Origin: Rhodospirillaceae bacterium LM-1
GTDB taxonomy: Bacteria > Pseudomonadota > Alphaproteobacteria > Rhodospirillales > WMHbin7
NCBI GenBank assembly: GCA_902725215.1
Contig: CACUVI010000028.1
Coordinates: 51,872-115,871 of the forward strand
DNA length: 64,000 nt
Direction: 5' to 3'
Numbering within the stretch: position 1 is the stretch's first letter; every line of letters begins with the position of its first letter. Both the position numbers and the translations under genes were made by a program. Below, piece by piece: positions 53,408-62,669 of the stretch. The notes below the pieces were generated by a model, which worked only from the letters and a program-made list of their open reading frames with translations, did no database searches and was not told where the DNA came from.

Positions 53408-54411
53408 GAGGCGTCGTCCTGTCCTTTCGCATCGACCATACCAGAAACCAGATTGGCCGCGAACAAGGCCTCCAGGTCGATGGCTTGCAGCGGGCGGATG
53501 CTGTTCAAAAGCGATTGAAGATAGGTCCGTCGTTCGATCAGGGCTTGGCGGGCCTGCGCCCAGTCGATGGGCTTGAAGGCGACGTCGCTGCCCGGCGTCA
53601 ATCGCCCGGCCTGCGCCAGATCGGCCGAAATGACGGCGGCGATGCGCGCATAGCCGCCGGTGGTCTGATGGTCGGCCAGCAGCAAGATGGGCTTGCCGTC
53701 GCCGGGCACCTGAATGCAGCCCTGAACCAGGCCCGAAGGTGCGATGTCGGCGCGGCTCCTATGCTCAAGGGCGGGGCCGTCGAAGCGCAAGCCCATGCGG
53801 TCGGATTGCGCCTGCACGCGCCAAACGCTTTCTTGGAAACGTTGCTTGGCCTGGGCGCTGAAAGATCGCTCTTCCGGCCCCCAAACGACGCGCAAGACAT
53901 GCGGGGGCGAGGGCCAGGGTTCGGGCAAAAATAACTCGGGTCCAGGTGCCGAGTTTGGCCGATGCAGGGGCAGGACGGTCCCTTCGCGTAGGCGAACGCC
54001 AAGGCCGGCCCTGGCGTAAGCGGCAAGGCTGCCCATGACCGGGGGCAGGTCGAAGCCGCCCGCCACGGCCACATAGCCCGCGCGCAGCCGATCAACCGAA
54101 CCCAGCTTGAGCGTTTGCCCCTTGAACAAAGTATGCGAGCGCCAGGAGGAGCAAGGTTCGCCGTCGATGCTGGGTTTGAAATGGCCCGCCAGCCCGATGC
54201 GCGCCGATTCGGCCTCGACCGTCAGAACCGGTCCCAACGCCAATGTTTCCAGACAAGCCGCGTTGGCTTGGTTGCCCGCCAACAGGTTGGCGATGGCCAT
54301 CAATTCGGGATCGAGTGCCCCCGAAGGCGCAATGCCAAGATCCAGAAAACCCGGGCGGCCCAGATCTTGAACGCTGGTCGTCAGACCCGGATGGCGCACC
54401 AGCAGGCTCAT
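53404..54411 (-). CDS. pxpC: 5-oxoprolinase subunit C (KipA/biotin-dependent carboxyltransferase-like)
   Basis: This 335-residue protein is of the allophanate hydrolase subunit 2 type: VRHPGLTTSVQDLGRPGFLDLGIAPSGALDPELMAIANLL, GYVAVAGGFDLPPVMGS, RVVWGPEERSFS and QVPGDGKPILLLADHQTTGGYARIA. The frame is open far upstream inside pxpB; the ATG at 54409-54411 (MSLLVRHPG) overlaps the pxpB stop and begins the family match. Partner of PxpA and PxpB. Confidence 0.93.
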   Translation of the reverse strand: MSLLVRHPGLTTSVQDLGRPGFLDLGIAPSGALDPELMAIANLLAGNQANAACLETLALGPVLTVEAESARIGLAGHFKPSIDGEPCSSWRSHTLFKGQTLKLGSVDRLRAGYVAVAGGFDLPPVMGSLAAYARAGLGVRLREGTVLPLHRPNSAPGPELFLPEPWPSPPHVLRVVWGPEERSFSAQAKQRFQESVWRVQAQSDRMGLRFDGPALEHRSRADIAPSGLVQGCIQVPGDGKPILLLADHQTTGGYARIAAVISADLAQAGRLTPGSDVAFKPIDWAQARQALIERRTYLQSLLNSIRPLQAIDLEALFAANLVSGMVDAKGQDDAS

Positions 54412-55088
54412 GGGACTTGACCGTTCAAACGCTCGAACTCTTGGCGCGGGATGGCAAAAAAGCGGATTTGATCGCCGGGCGCCAGCAAGACGGGATCGGG
54501 CCTGTCCGGGTCGAACATCTTCAAGGGCGTGCGGCCGATCAGTTGCCAGCCGCCTGGGCTTTCTAAAGGATAGACGGCGCTGAACGCGTCCGCCAGCGCG
54601 ACCGACCCGGCGGGCACCGATGGGCGCGGCGTCATGTGGCGGTCGGCGCGCAGCCTGTCCGGCAGGCCCGACAGATAGGCGAAGCCCGGCAGAAAGCCCA
54701 GGAACAAGGCGGTATAAAGCGAACCGGCATGCAGGCTTGCCAGTTCCTGCGCGGTCATGCCCTTGGAGCGGGCCAAAGGCTCGAGGTCGGGGGCCAGATC
54801 GGGGTCGTAGCAAACCGGGATACGCAGCAATCTGGCGCCGATTGCATCGGCGGGAAGCAGCGTTTTCAAACGTTTCGATATCTCGCTTTGCAGATTGTCC
54901 GGTTCGGTGGCCAGCGGGTCGAAGCGGATCAGCAGACTTTCCTGGCCGGGCAGGGATTCCAAGAAACCCGCGGGGGCTTGGCGAGCCAAGCTGGCTTTCA
55001 AGGCCAGGGCCAGCGCGTTCGCCTGGGCGACATGGGGCCAAGCCACCAGAAGCGCCGCATCGCCCAGCAGATGAAAGACGGGTTTCAT
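54408..55088 (-). CDS. pxpB: 5-oxoprolinase subunit B (KipI-like)
   Basis: This 226-residue protein is of the allophanate hydrolase subunit 1/KipI type. It has VCYDPDLAPDLEPLARSKGMTAQELASLHAGSLYTALFLGFLPGFAYLSGLPDRLRADRH, RPSVPAGSVALADAFSAVYPLESPGGWQLIGRTPLKMFDP and a C-terminal LLAPGDQIRFFAI. It is the first gene of the pxp run; 60 bp separate it from the divergent plus-strand gene. Confidence 0.93.
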   Translation of the reverse strand: MKPVFHLLGDAALLVAWPHVAQANALALALKASLARQAPAGFLESLPGQESLLIRFDPLATEPDNLQSEISKRLKTLLPADAIGARLLRIPVCYDPDLAPDLEPLARSKGMTAQELASLHAGSLYTALFLGFLPGFAYLSGLPDRLRADRHMTPRPSVPAGSVALADAFSAVYPLESPGGWQLIGRTPLKMFDPDRPDPVLLAPGDQIRFFAIPRQEFERLNGQVP

Positions 55089-55148
55089 AAGTTCAAGTAT
55101 GGCTTAGCTGCTTGCTGCGGGGCAAGCCGGTGACTACACTTCGCGGCC

Positions 55149-56753
55149 ATGAACGCTTCCCCAAACGCTCCGCTTCTGCCCTTTGCCCGCCAGGCCCTGG
55201 CCGAGATTCCAAAGCTGCTGCTTTTGTTGGACCGCAATCCGATGAGTCCCAGCCATGGCTGCTTCGACCGCAATTACTGGCTTTATCGCCTGACCGATTT
55301 TCCTTCCGGCATGGCGCAGGAATTCGTTTGGCCGCTGGCTCTGGCCTGGGACGCCGATTTGCCCGACAATCCCTATTACCGCAACGTGCAGATCAAGGAA
55401 TGGGTGTGGGCGGGCATTCGCTTTGCCGCTGCATCGGCGCATGCCGACGGCTCGTCCGACGACTTCTTTCCCTTCGAGCGGGCCTTCGGCGCCACCGCCT
55501 TTGCCCTGCTGGCGGGGATCGAGGCGGCGAAGCTGACCGGCCTTAAGGACCCATCGATTTGGGACTTTTTCAAGCGGCGCGGCCGCTGGCTGGCCCTGCA
55601 CCAGGAAAGCGGGCGTCTGTCCAATCACGAAGCGCTGGGGGTTCTGTGTCTGTATCTCTTGTTTCTGGAAACCGGCGAGTCGGGATTTGAAACGGCGGCC
55701 CTTGCCAGATTGGAGCGCGTGCTGTCCTGGCAACATGCCGAAGGCTGGTTCTGGGAATATGAAGGCTGCGACCTGGGCTATCAGACGCTGACCTTGTCGT
55801 TGCTGGCACGCCTGCTTGAACTGCGGCCCGATCCCAGGCTTGAAGAAGCGCTGATGCGCTGTTCGCAAATGACGGCGCAATTTCTGCACCCCGACGGCAG
55901 TTTCGGCGGCGAATATTCCAGCCGCAACACGCTGAATTATTTTCCCCTGGCGTTCGAATTGCTGGGCAGGCGCGATCCTGCGCTGCTGGCCGTCAACGAT
56001 GCCGTCGCCGCCGCCTTCGCCAAGGGACAAGCGCCGTCTTATTCCGACGACCACATGATCGGCCATCATCTGTGGAACTATCTGCTGGCCTGGCGCCATG
56101 CGGTTCCAGACCGGCCGAAGACCGAGCCGCATCTGCTGGCCCGGGGCCATTGGCCGGGGGCCGGACTGCTGACGGATCGCAGGAACGGGGGCGAACTTTT
56201 CGTGGCGCTCAACAAGGGCGGCGTATTCAAACTGTACAAGAACGGATTGCTGGCTTTGTCGGACACCCATCTGTCGGTCGAGTTTTGCGACGGGCGCGTC
56301 GCGGTGGCGCATATGATCGACGATTATCAGACCGAGCTGGGGCTGGACCGCATCGTCATTCAGGGCAAGCTGGGCTATGCCAAGCAAAAACTGATGAAGC
56401 CGTTCGACAACCTGCTGCTGCGCGGATTCATGTTCTGCCTGGGGCGCTTCTTTCCCGATTTGGTGCGCCGCCTTTTGCAAGGCGTGCTGATCACCGGCAA
56501 GAAGCCAGCCCCCGCCCGCTTCAGGCGCGTCTTCGAACGCGCTTCGCCGGGTTGGAAGATCACCGACCAGCTTTGGGCCGAGAACTGGCGCGACGTGAAG
56601 CGCGTCGGCATCGGCGGCCATCAAACCTCGATCTTCGTCATTCAAAGCCGCACCTATCATCCCAGCCAGTTGCAGGGCGGTTGGCTTGATCTGACGGCGC
56701 GTCTCGACGGGCTTGCGCCTGGCGACGCCCTGACCCTCGAGCGCCAGCCGTGA
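55149..56753 (+). CDS. hypothetical protein, probable alpha/alpha-toroid carbohydrate-related enzyme
   Basis: This 534-residue soluble protein has a helical first part with repeated motifs (DRNYWLYRLTDFPSGMAQEFVWPLAL, HQESGRLSNHEALGVLCLYLLFLE, GWFWEYEGCDLGYQTLTLSLLARLLEL, DDHMIGHHLWNYLLAWRHA). A beta-rich C-terminus follows (DTHLSVEFCDGRVAVAHMIDDYQ). This layout recalls heparinase/alginate-lyase or glycoside-hydrolase toroids, but I do not recognise the family. The stop overlaps the flippase-like gene start by 4 bp, and a GT-C-like protein follows, so a role in polysaccharide or lipid-linked sugar metabolism is inferred. Confidence 0.75.
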   Translation: MNASPNAPLLPFARQALAEIPKLLLLLDRNPMSPSHGCFDRNYWLYRLTDFPSGMAQEFVWPLALAWDADLPDNPYYRNVQIKEWVWAGIRFAAASAHADGSSDDFFPFERAFGATAFALLAGIEAAKLTGLKDPSIWDFFKRRGRWLALHQESGRLSNHEALGVLCLYLLFLETGESGFETAALARLERVLSWQHAEGWFWEYEGCDLGYQTLTLSLLARLLELRPDPRLEEALMRCSQMTAQFLHPDGSFGGEYSSRNTLNYFPLAFELLGRRDPALLAVNDAVAAAFAKGQAPSYSDDHMIGHHLWNYLLAWRHAVPDRPKTEPHLLARGHWPGAGLLTDRRNGGELFVALNKGGVFKLYKNGLLALSDTHLSVEFCDGRVAVAHMIDDYQTELGLDRIVIQGKLGYAKQKLMKPFDNLLLRGFMFCLGRFFPDLVRRLLQGVLITGKKPAPARFRRVFERASPGWKITDQLWAENWRDVKRVGIGGHQTSIFVIQSRTYHPSQLQGGWLDLTARLDGLAPGDALTLERQP

Positions 56754-57934
56754 AGCGCCGCCTGATCGCCTTGCTGGTCAGCCTGGGATTGTTGGCGGCC
56801 TTGTATTGGAAGATCGATCCCAACGCCCTGGCCCAAGCCTTTGCAAGAAGCGACGTGGGCTTGTTGGTTCTTGCCCTCTCGCTGGTGGCGCCCACCACGC
56901 TGATATCGGGTTGGCGTTTTTCCTATCTGGCGCCCAGGGCCGCCAATGTTTCGGTCTGGGAAGGCTTGTGGCTGATCTTGATGTCCAACGTGCTCAACCT
57001 GATTCTGCCCAGCAAGATGGGCGATATCGCCAAGGCCTATGTGCTGGTCGAGCGCGGCAAGATGACGGGGGCGGCGGCGCTGACTTTGGTGGCGATGGAG
57101 AAAGGCTGGGATTTCGTGGCGCTGTTGGTCTGGTGCGCGCTGGGCCTGCAATTGCTGTGGGGATCTGGCCCGCATATTCCGCTTCTGGCCCTGATGGTGG
57201 GCGGGTTGCTGACCTTCTTTTTGCTGATGTTGGGTTCGACGAAAATGAGCGGGCGGATTTTCGCCCTGCTGCATCTGATCGCTCCGGCCAAGATCAAGCG
57301 CCAGCTTGCCGGTTTGAAAGAGGCCTGGGCCGAGGGGCTTGGCAATTTCTGGGCAAATCCCGCCAAGGCGTCGATCCTGATCAGCGTCAGCGTTTGGCTG
57401 TGGCTGATCCATCTGGTGCAAATCTGGCTGCTGGCCTATGCCCTGTCGCCCTTGGTGCCGCTGCTGGAAAGTTTCGCCCTGTCGGCCGTCGGCATTCTGG
57501 CCGGTCTTCTGCCCTTCACGCTGGCGGGCATCGGCACGCGCGACGCCGCTCTGATCGTACTTTACAGCCCTTATATGGATGCCGGAGCGGGGGCGGCGTT
57601 GGGACTGCTCTGCACCTTGCGCTATCTGATTCCCGCCGCCGTCGGCCTGCCCTTTTGGGACGCTATCTTCAGCAGGCCAAACTGCTGGAGTCTTGGAGAA
57701 AGCAAGCGTGAATCGGCAACGCAAACTGTGGCTGGCCGCTTCCTTGCTGCTGGCTGCCATTCCCGGCTGGCGCGCCCTGACGCAGGCCTTGTCCATGCCT
57801 TGGGTGGCGCAAGACGATGCGCGACAGTTTCTGTTCTGGATGCGCCGCTGGGACGATGGGGCGCTGTTTCCCAACGATCTGATCGCCGACTATTTCCAGC
57901 GGGTCACGCCCGACCTGTTCGCGGGCATCTATAG
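56750..57934 (+). CDS. flippase-like membrane protein (LPG synthase TM family), probable 3' frameshift
   Basis: The open frame gives 394 residues. The first 300 are a lysylphosphatidylglycerol-synthase-type/UPF0104 integral membrane domain (VSVWEGLWLILMSNVLNLILPSKMGDIAKAYVLVERGKM, LLPFTLAGIGTRDAALIVLYSPYM). After LPFWDA the sequence turns polar and Arg-rich and overlaps the next gene by over 200 bp. One extra T in the T4 run at 57653-57656 would give LPFLGRYLQQAKLLESWRKQ ending at 57711, with a GTGA overlap to the next start. The native end is therefore probably 57711; a sequencing error or a true frameshift are both possible. Confidence 0.75.
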   Translation: MKRRLIALLVSLGLLAALYWKIDPNALAQAFARSDVGLLVLALSLVAPTTLISGWRFSYLAPRAANVSVWEGLWLILMSNVLNLILPSKMGDIAKAYVLVERGKMTGAAALTLVAMEKGWDFVALLVWCALGLQLLWGSGPHIPLLALMVGGLLTFFLLMLGSTKMSGRIFALLHLIAPAKIKRQLAGLKEAWAEGLGNFWANPAKASILISVSVWLWLIHLVQIWLLAYALSPLVPLLESFALSAVGILAGLLPFTLAGIGTRDAALIVLYSPYMDAGAGAALGLLCTLRYLIPAAVGLPFWDAIFSRPNCWSLGESKRESATQTVAGRFLAAGCHSRLARPDAGLVHALGGARRCATVSVLDAPLGRWGAVSQRSDRRLFPAGHARPVRGHL

Positions 57935-59339
57935 GGCCGGGCATCTGTTGGGTTTCGATCCCTTCTTCTTCAATCTGCTGCTGCCCTTGCCGCTGGCCCT
58001 GGCCTTGGCCTGGATGTGCTTTCGCCTGACCGAAAGCATCCATCCCGACCCCAGGGCCGGGTTTCTGGCCGCCGTTCTGTGCGTCTTCTTCGCCTGGTTG
58101 CTCGACGACCTGCCCAGCGCAACGCCGCGCTCTTTTGCCGTTCCTTTGTTCATCGCCGTGCTGGTGGCGCTGGCCGAAGGGCGGATGATCCGGCTGGCGG
58201 TTCTTATGGGGGGGCTGGGGCTGATTTATCCGCAGGCGGCCTTGGCCGCCCTTGGCGTGCTGGCATTGAATGGGCTGGCAGACAGAAGCCCCGACAATCT
58301 CAAGCGGATGGCGTTGGGCCTTCTGGCCGGACTGGCCGCACTGCTTCCCCTGGCGTTGACCTTGTCTCCCTATGGCCCCGTTCTGTCGGGCGAGGAAGCC
58401 AGACTTCTGCCGTCGTTCCAGGCCAATGGGCGCAGCGAGTTCTTCGCTTTTCCCGGCCAGCCTCTGGGTCATTATCTGTGCGGCCTGCGATCCGGCCTGC
58501 TGCCGCCGGAATGGGGCTGCTATTCCGCCTACAAAGAGGGATTCGCCTGGGCGCCCCTGCTGGCCTTGGCGCAAGTCCTGCTGGCGGCCTTGCTGCTGGC
58601 GTTCTGCGCCTTTCGCCTGCGCCAGCCCGCCGCCCGCCTGCCCCTGATGACGGCTTTGTCCGGGATTGCGCTGTTTGCCGCCTCGTCGGCGATGCTGTTC
58701 TCCTTGCACCTGCCGGGGCGTTATACGCAAACGACCTTGCGTTCGGTGGTCATGATCGCGCTGGCGGCGCTGATCTGTCAGGCCTTTCCCAGGCGCAATC
58801 TCGCCTATTTTGTCTTTGGAATTCTCATGGCGGGAATCGTGGGCTTCGCCCCCTTCATTCCCCGACCGGAATATGTCGAGGGCAAGCATCCTGTTCTTTA
58901 CCAAACGCTGGCGTCGCAGCCCAGAGAGGCGCTGGTGGCCGGACTGGATGAAGAGACGGACAATATTCCAACCCACGCCAGGCGCGCCATTCTGTTCGGG
59001 CGCGAATATCTGATCCCTTATTCGCAAGGCTATGACCGCCAGATGCGCCAGCGCGTTCAGGAGACGATAGCGGCTTGGCATACTAGCGATCCGGCCTTGC
59101 TGCGAACCTATCTTGCGGCTTACCGCCCATCCCATCTGTTGATCCGGGATGGCGAAGAATCGCCCCAGGCGATCAGCAGCGCGTGGTGGGCGGTCGATTT
59201 TCCGTCGCAGGCGGCCATAGCCATGGAAGAGGCCAGCCGACAAACGCCGCTGCTGTTCCATCTTGCCCATAAATGTGAAGCGGCACGCTCGGGCGAGCTT
59301 CGCCTGATCGACGCCGCTTGCGTGCTAGAAAAGCTATAG
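57708..59339 (+). CDS. polytopic membrane protein, GT-C glycosyltransferase-like
   Basis: This protein of about 543 residues has roughly ten membrane segments, starting with [18 protein letters not shown]. An acidic pair follows in the first loop ([31 protein letters not shown]), as in GT-C enzymes that use polyprenyl-phosphate sugars. The last 150 residues form a soluble domain. The family is not certain. GTG at 57708 overlaps the shifted end of the flippase gene and has GGAG 9 nt upstream; a TTG at 57693 is also possible. It is the third gene of a compact unit. Confidence 0.75.
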   Translation: MNRQRKLWLAASLLLAAIPGWRALTQALSMPWVAQDDARQFLFWMRRWDDGALFPNDLIADYFQRVTPDLFAGIYRAGHLLGFDPFFFNLLLPLPLALALAWMCFRLTESIHPDPRAGFLAAVLCVFFAWLLDDLPSATPRSFAVPLFIAVLVALAEGRMIRLAVLMGGLGLIYPQAALAALGVLALNGLADRSPDNLKRMALGLLAGLAALLPLALTLSPYGPVLSGEEARLLPSFQANGRSEFFAFPGQPLGHYLCGLRSGLLPPEWGCYSAYKEGFAWAPLLALAQVLLAALLLAFCAFRLRQPAARLPLMTALSGIALFAASSAMLFSLHLPGRYTQTTLRSVVMIALAALICQAFPRRNLAYFVFGILMAGIVGFAPFIPRPEYVEGKHPVLYQTLASQPREALVAGLDEETDNIPTHARRAILFGREYLIPYSQGYDRQMRQRVQETIAAWHTSDPALLRTYLAAYRPSHLLIRDGEESPQAISSAWWAVDFPSQAAIAMEEASRQTPLLFHLAHKCEAARSGELRLIDAACVLEKL

Positions 59340-60707
59340 CTGCGTCAATTCGTCGAGCAGGCGCTGCACTTCCAACGACGGCTTCTCGATCTTCGCGATG
59401 GCATCAACGGCGGCTTCGAAATTGCCGTCGTTGTACAGCCTTGCCGCCTCGATGCCGTATTTGTGGACCTCGGCATGCGGGGCCACGATGGCCTTGAAGG
59501 CGGGATGGCTTTTGAAGCGATCGTCGGTGACGGCATCGTACCATTTGCCCAGGCGGCAGGAATGGTGGTCGGCCAGTTCGTTGGGGTTGAGCTTGGCGCG
59601 GCCCACCAGCATTTCGGCCAACCGCCTGCGCCAGATCATGTGGTCGGACTTGGCCAGATGCGCCACCTTGTTGCGGATTTCCAGCGCCGCCAGATCGGTC
59701 AGCATTTCGGCCAACTGAACGCCGCCTTTTTCCGAAACGTCCAGAAGCGCGCTGATGGCTTCGGAATCCTTGCTCGACGTTTCGGCGATGGCTTCCAGGC
59801 TTTGCGCGATCTCGCCCGCCGCCGAACGCTGCTGCACCAGATGGTTCGAAATATCCTGCATCAGCGCGGTCACGTCCTTGATCTCGCGCTCGGCCTCTTG
59901 CATCTTGCCGACGGTGGCCAGCACCACCCGTTCGCCTTCCTCGACGCGACCCGTGCCTTCGTTCATGGCGGCGAGAATGCTGTCGGTTTCCTGATTCAGG
60001 CTGTCGATGCGCTTCCTTATGTCGTGCGTGGCGCTGGTCGTCTGGTTGGCCAGCGTCTTCACTTCATGGGCCACCACGGCGAAACCCTTGCCCGCTTCCC
60101 CCGCCCTGGCCGCCTCGATGGTGGCGTTCAAGGCCAGGATGTTGGTCTGCCTAGCGATATGGTCGATCTGATCGACGATGGAGCTGATGCGTCCCGACGC
60201 CTCGGCCAAGCGCGAAACGCCCACCGAAGCCTTTTGCACCGTTTCGACGATGGCGCGCACGGATGAAACGGCGTGCTCGGCCTCCTTAGCGCCTTCGACG
60301 GTGATGGTCTGCACGCTTTCGGCATTGGAGGCGGCCAGTTCCGACGTGCGGCTGATCGCCTGCACGGCGGTGACCAGTTCCTCGGTGGAAGCGGAAATGG
60401 CGGTGGTGCGGTTGGTCATCTCGCGCACGCTGCGCATGGTTTCCACGGCGCGCATCACGACTTCGTTCATCAGCACCGACATGCCGACCGTTTGCTTCAA
60501 GGATTTGAGGCCGCGCCCTTCCAAAACCTTGGCCAGTTCGGCCAGCTTGGCCAGCAGCCGGTCCTCGTCTTGGGGCACCGACTGATAAGCGCCCTTGATC
60601 AGGTTGTCGATGGCGGCGATGGCGCCCTCCAGGGCGCTTTCGCCTTGCTGTTGGGCCGGTGACGATTGTTGGGTGGGCAACGCTCCCTTTTGAGCGAACA
60701 GCGCCAT
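59334..60707 (-). CDS. cytoplasmic methyl-accepting chemotaxis-like protein with CZB zinc domain
   Basis: This 457-residue protein has no membrane segment. The middle holds the receptor signalling hairpin (about 120-310) with [58 protein letters not shown]. The C-terminus (about 355-445) is a CZB domain: [42 protein letters not shown] provide the His/Cys zinc ligands, which can sense zinc or hypochlorous acid. ATG at 60705-60707 has GGAGG 5 nt upstream. It pairs with a STAS gene upstream. Confidence 0.93.
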   Translation of the reverse strand: MALFAQKGALPTQQSSPAQQQGESALEGAIAAIDNLIKGAYQSVPQDEDRLLAKLAELAKVLEGRGLKSLKQTVGMSVLMNEVVMRAVETMRSVREMTNRTTAISASTEELVTAVQAISRTSELAASNAESVQTITVEGAKEAEHAVSSVRAIVETVQKASVGVSRLAEASGRISSIVDQIDHIARQTNILALNATIEAARAGEAGKGFAVVAHEVKTLANQTTSATHDIRKRIDSLNQETDSILAAMNEGTGRVEEGERVVLATVGKMQEAEREIKDVTALMQDISNHLVQQRSAAGEIAQSLEAIAETSSKDSEAISALLDVSEKGGVQLAEMLTDLAALEIRNKVAHLAKSDHMIWRRRLAEMLVGRAKLNPNELADHHSCRLGKWYDAVTDDRFKSHPAFKAIVAPHAEVHKYGIEAARLYNDGNFEAAVDAIAKIEKPSLEVQRLLDELTQL

Positions 60708-60739
60708 GAAAACCTCCTCAAGCAACGTTTCTTAATTTG

Positions 60740-61042
60740 TCATTCCACCGTGAACAGCTTGGCCAGTTTGGCGATCTGCACCATATGTTCAACTTGGCCT
60801 TGGGGCTTTCGCAGCACCACGCTCTTGCTTCTGGTCTCGGCGGCGTCCTTGACGATCAGAAGCATGCCGACGCCGAAGCTGTCGATGAATTCCAGCCGGT
60901 TCAGGTCGAAGATGGCGCGTTGGTAGACGTTCTTGCTCACATCCTGCAGGACGTTTCTGAATTGCTTATGGTCCTTGAAGGTCATGCGGCCGGAAAGCGT
61001 GAAGATCAGATCGCCGCCAATGGCCTGAGAAGTGCATTCCAT
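60740..61042 (-). CDS. STAS-domain protein
   Basis: This 100-residue single STAS domain has QRAIFDLNRLEFIDSFGVGMLLIVKDAAETRSKS. The conserved Ser of anti-sigma-factor antagonists is in DSFG (near residue 54). No kinase or phosphatase gene is adjacent. It lies 32 bp upstream of the MCP-CZB gene on the same strand, so the two are probably co-expressed and may be linked in chemosensory or c-di-GMP signalling. Confidence 0.88.
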   Translation of the reverse strand: MECTSQAIGGDLIFTLSGRMTFKDHKQFRNVLQDVSKNVYQRAIFDLNRLEFIDSFGVGMLLIVKDAAETRSKSVVLRKPQGQVEHMVQIAKLAKLFTVE

Positions 61043-61238
61043 AACATCCCCTCGGCGCTGCCGATGAGCGCCTTTCGCAAGTCACATTTCGACCAGAATA
61101 GGCATTCACATTGATGTTGGTCAAACTTATTTAATACAAGTCACGTGGGTGAAATATGATCGCAAGATAAATCCACCCCAGGGGTTGCCAAGCCAGGGGG
61201 GGAAGGTAAGTATTGGATAAAAGAGAAAGGACTTGCGC

Positions 61239-61643
61239 ATGCCCATTCACTGGCGGGACGCCATGTCGGTCGGAAACGAGATGATCGACGAGGATCACAA
61301 GAAACTGTTTCTTCTGGTGAATCTGTACGAGGGCGCCATCGCCAAACACAATCTGTTCGAACTGAAGGTCGCCTTTCAGGGGCTGATGGAATACACGGCC
61401 CAGCATTTCGAGCGCGAAGAAAAACTTCAGTCTGCGATTTGCATGCCGGGGGCCTCCGGCCATCGGCAGGAGCATCGCGAACTGGTCAGCCGCCTGGAAA
61501 ATTTCAACAGGACCCTGAACGACGCCAGCCAGCCCCGCATTTCGATCGAGGTGGCCAGCAAATTCCTGCATGATTGGATCGTCAGCCATGTCCTGAAATC
61601 AGACATGAAAATGCGCCCCCTGCTGACAGGCACCCCCCGCTGA
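61239..61643 (+). CDS. bacteriohemerythrin
   Basis: This 134-residue O2-binding diiron protein has the hemerythrin ligand set: IHWRDAMSVG at the start, DEDHKKLFLLVN, AQHFEREEKL, GHRQEHRELVSRL and HVLKSDMKMRP. It binds O2 and can act as store or sensor. ATG at 61239 has AAGGA 7 nt before it and gives the normal length; a TTG two codons earlier is less likely. It is divergent from the STAS/MCP unit. Confidence 0.93.
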   Translation: MPIHWRDAMSVGNEMIDEDHKKLFLLVNLYEGAIAKHNLFELKVAFQGLMEYTAQHFEREEKLQSAICMPGASGHRQEHRELVSRLENFNRTLNDASQPRISIEVASKFLHDWIVSHVLKSDMKMRPLLTGTPR

Positions 61644-61725
61644 AACCGTAAATGCTGGAATTCTAATAATTATAGCATTATCAATAGACAATGCTGAATT
61701 TTAGACATGTCTTGACATAATGGGA

Positions 61726-61755
61726 CGTAAACGGTTATTGCGATTGGCGTAAACG
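61726..61755. promoter_or_regulatory. paired CGTAAACG boxes upstream of the MaoC-type gene
   Basis: CGTAAACG occurs at 61726-61733 and 61748-61755, exactly 22 bp apart (two helical turns), 18-47 bp before the start codon. The box equals half of the LiuR-type palindrome. Which regulator binds is unknown. Confidence 0.4.
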
Positions 61756-61772
61756 ATATAGGATTCAGGGGC

Positions 61773-62642
61773 ATGGACGCTGCTCTGGCTGACCGCGCCG
61801 CCGCTCCCGACCCTCAGGAATGGGTCGGACGCAGAGAAGAAGCCGTGGATCTGGTCACTTCGGGGCCGGTGATGGCGCTGGCCGCCCTGCTCGATTACGA
61901 AACGACGCCCTGGCCGTCGGGCACGTTGCCGCCGCTGGCCCACTGGTTCTATGCCCTTGCCCGCACGCCGCAAGCCCAGCTTGATCAGGATGGTCATGAA
62001 AAGCGGGGTGGTTTTCTGCCGCCCATCGACTTGCCCAGGCGCATGTGGGCGGGTGGGCAGCTTTCCTTCCTGCATCCCGTGCGTTTTGGAACGGTGTTTC
62101 GCCGCTCTTCGAAGATCGCAAGCGTCGAGGCTAAGCAGGGTCGTTCAGGCCCGCTGGTGTTCGTGACGGTCGAACATCGTTATGAAGACAGCAAGGGACT
62201 AGCCATCCAGGAGCGTCAGGACCTTGTGTACCGCGCCGCCCCCGGCGCAGGTGCTGCCAAAACAGTGACGTTGCACGCGCCGCCCTCGCGCGAGGCGGAT
62301 TGGGAGCGAACGGTCAGGCCCGACCCGGTGATGCTGTTTCGCTATTCGGCGCTGACCTACAATGCGCACCGCATTCATTACGACCGGGATTTTTGCATCC
62401 AGCACGAGGGCTATCCCGGTCTGGTCGTGCACGGCCCCTTGATCGCCACGCTGCTGGCCGATCTATATGTGCGCAACAATCCGGCGGCCAGGGTGATCGA
62501 TTTCACCTATCGCGCTCAGTTGCCCTTGTTCGACGCCGCCGCCATCACCTTGCGCGGCAAGGCGACGTCGGATGGGGCCGAATTATGGGCGCTGACCCCC
62601 GAAGGTCAGGTCGCCATGTCGGCCCAATTGAAGGCGGGCTGA
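61773..62642 (+). CDS. MaoC-family acyl-CoA hydratase, mesaconyl-C4-CoA hydratase/HTD2-like
   Basis: This 289-residue double-hotdog protein has an N-terminal half with GTLPPLAHWFYALA and GFLPPIDLPRRMWAGGQLSFLHPVRFG. The C-terminal half has the hydratase motif LFRYSALTYNAHRIHYDRDFCIQHEGYPGLVVHGPL. This is the HTD2/mesaconyl-C4-CoA or itaconyl-CoA hydratase pattern, so it probably hydrates a C4/C5 branched dicarboxyl-CoA. That could connect to the citramalate or leucine-related pathways in the window, as an inference. The ATG lies after two CGTAAACG boxes. Confidence 0.83.
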   Translation: MDAALADRAAAPDPQEWVGRREEAVDLVTSGPVMALAALLDYETTPWPSGTLPPLAHWFYALARTPQAQLDQDGHEKRGGFLPPIDLPRRMWAGGQLSFLHPVRFGTVFRRSSKIASVEAKQGRSGPLVFVTVEHRYEDSKGLAIQERQDLVYRAAPGAGAAKTVTLHAPPSREADWERTVRPDPVMLFRYSALTYNAHRIHYDRDFCIQHEGYPGLVVHGPLIATLLADLYVRNNPAARVIDFTYRAQLPLFDAAAITLRGKATSDGAELWALTPEGQVAMSAQLKAG

Positions 62643-62669
62643 CGCCAACCCGCCTGCAACTTCCCCGGC

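Noticed and set aside
55134-56660. 508-codon minus-strand frame opposite the toroid-like gene
   Set aside because: Composition is typical of antisense GC-rich frames (Gln, His, Arg, Gly); the plus-strand product has coherent helical repeats and 4-bp coupling to the next gene.
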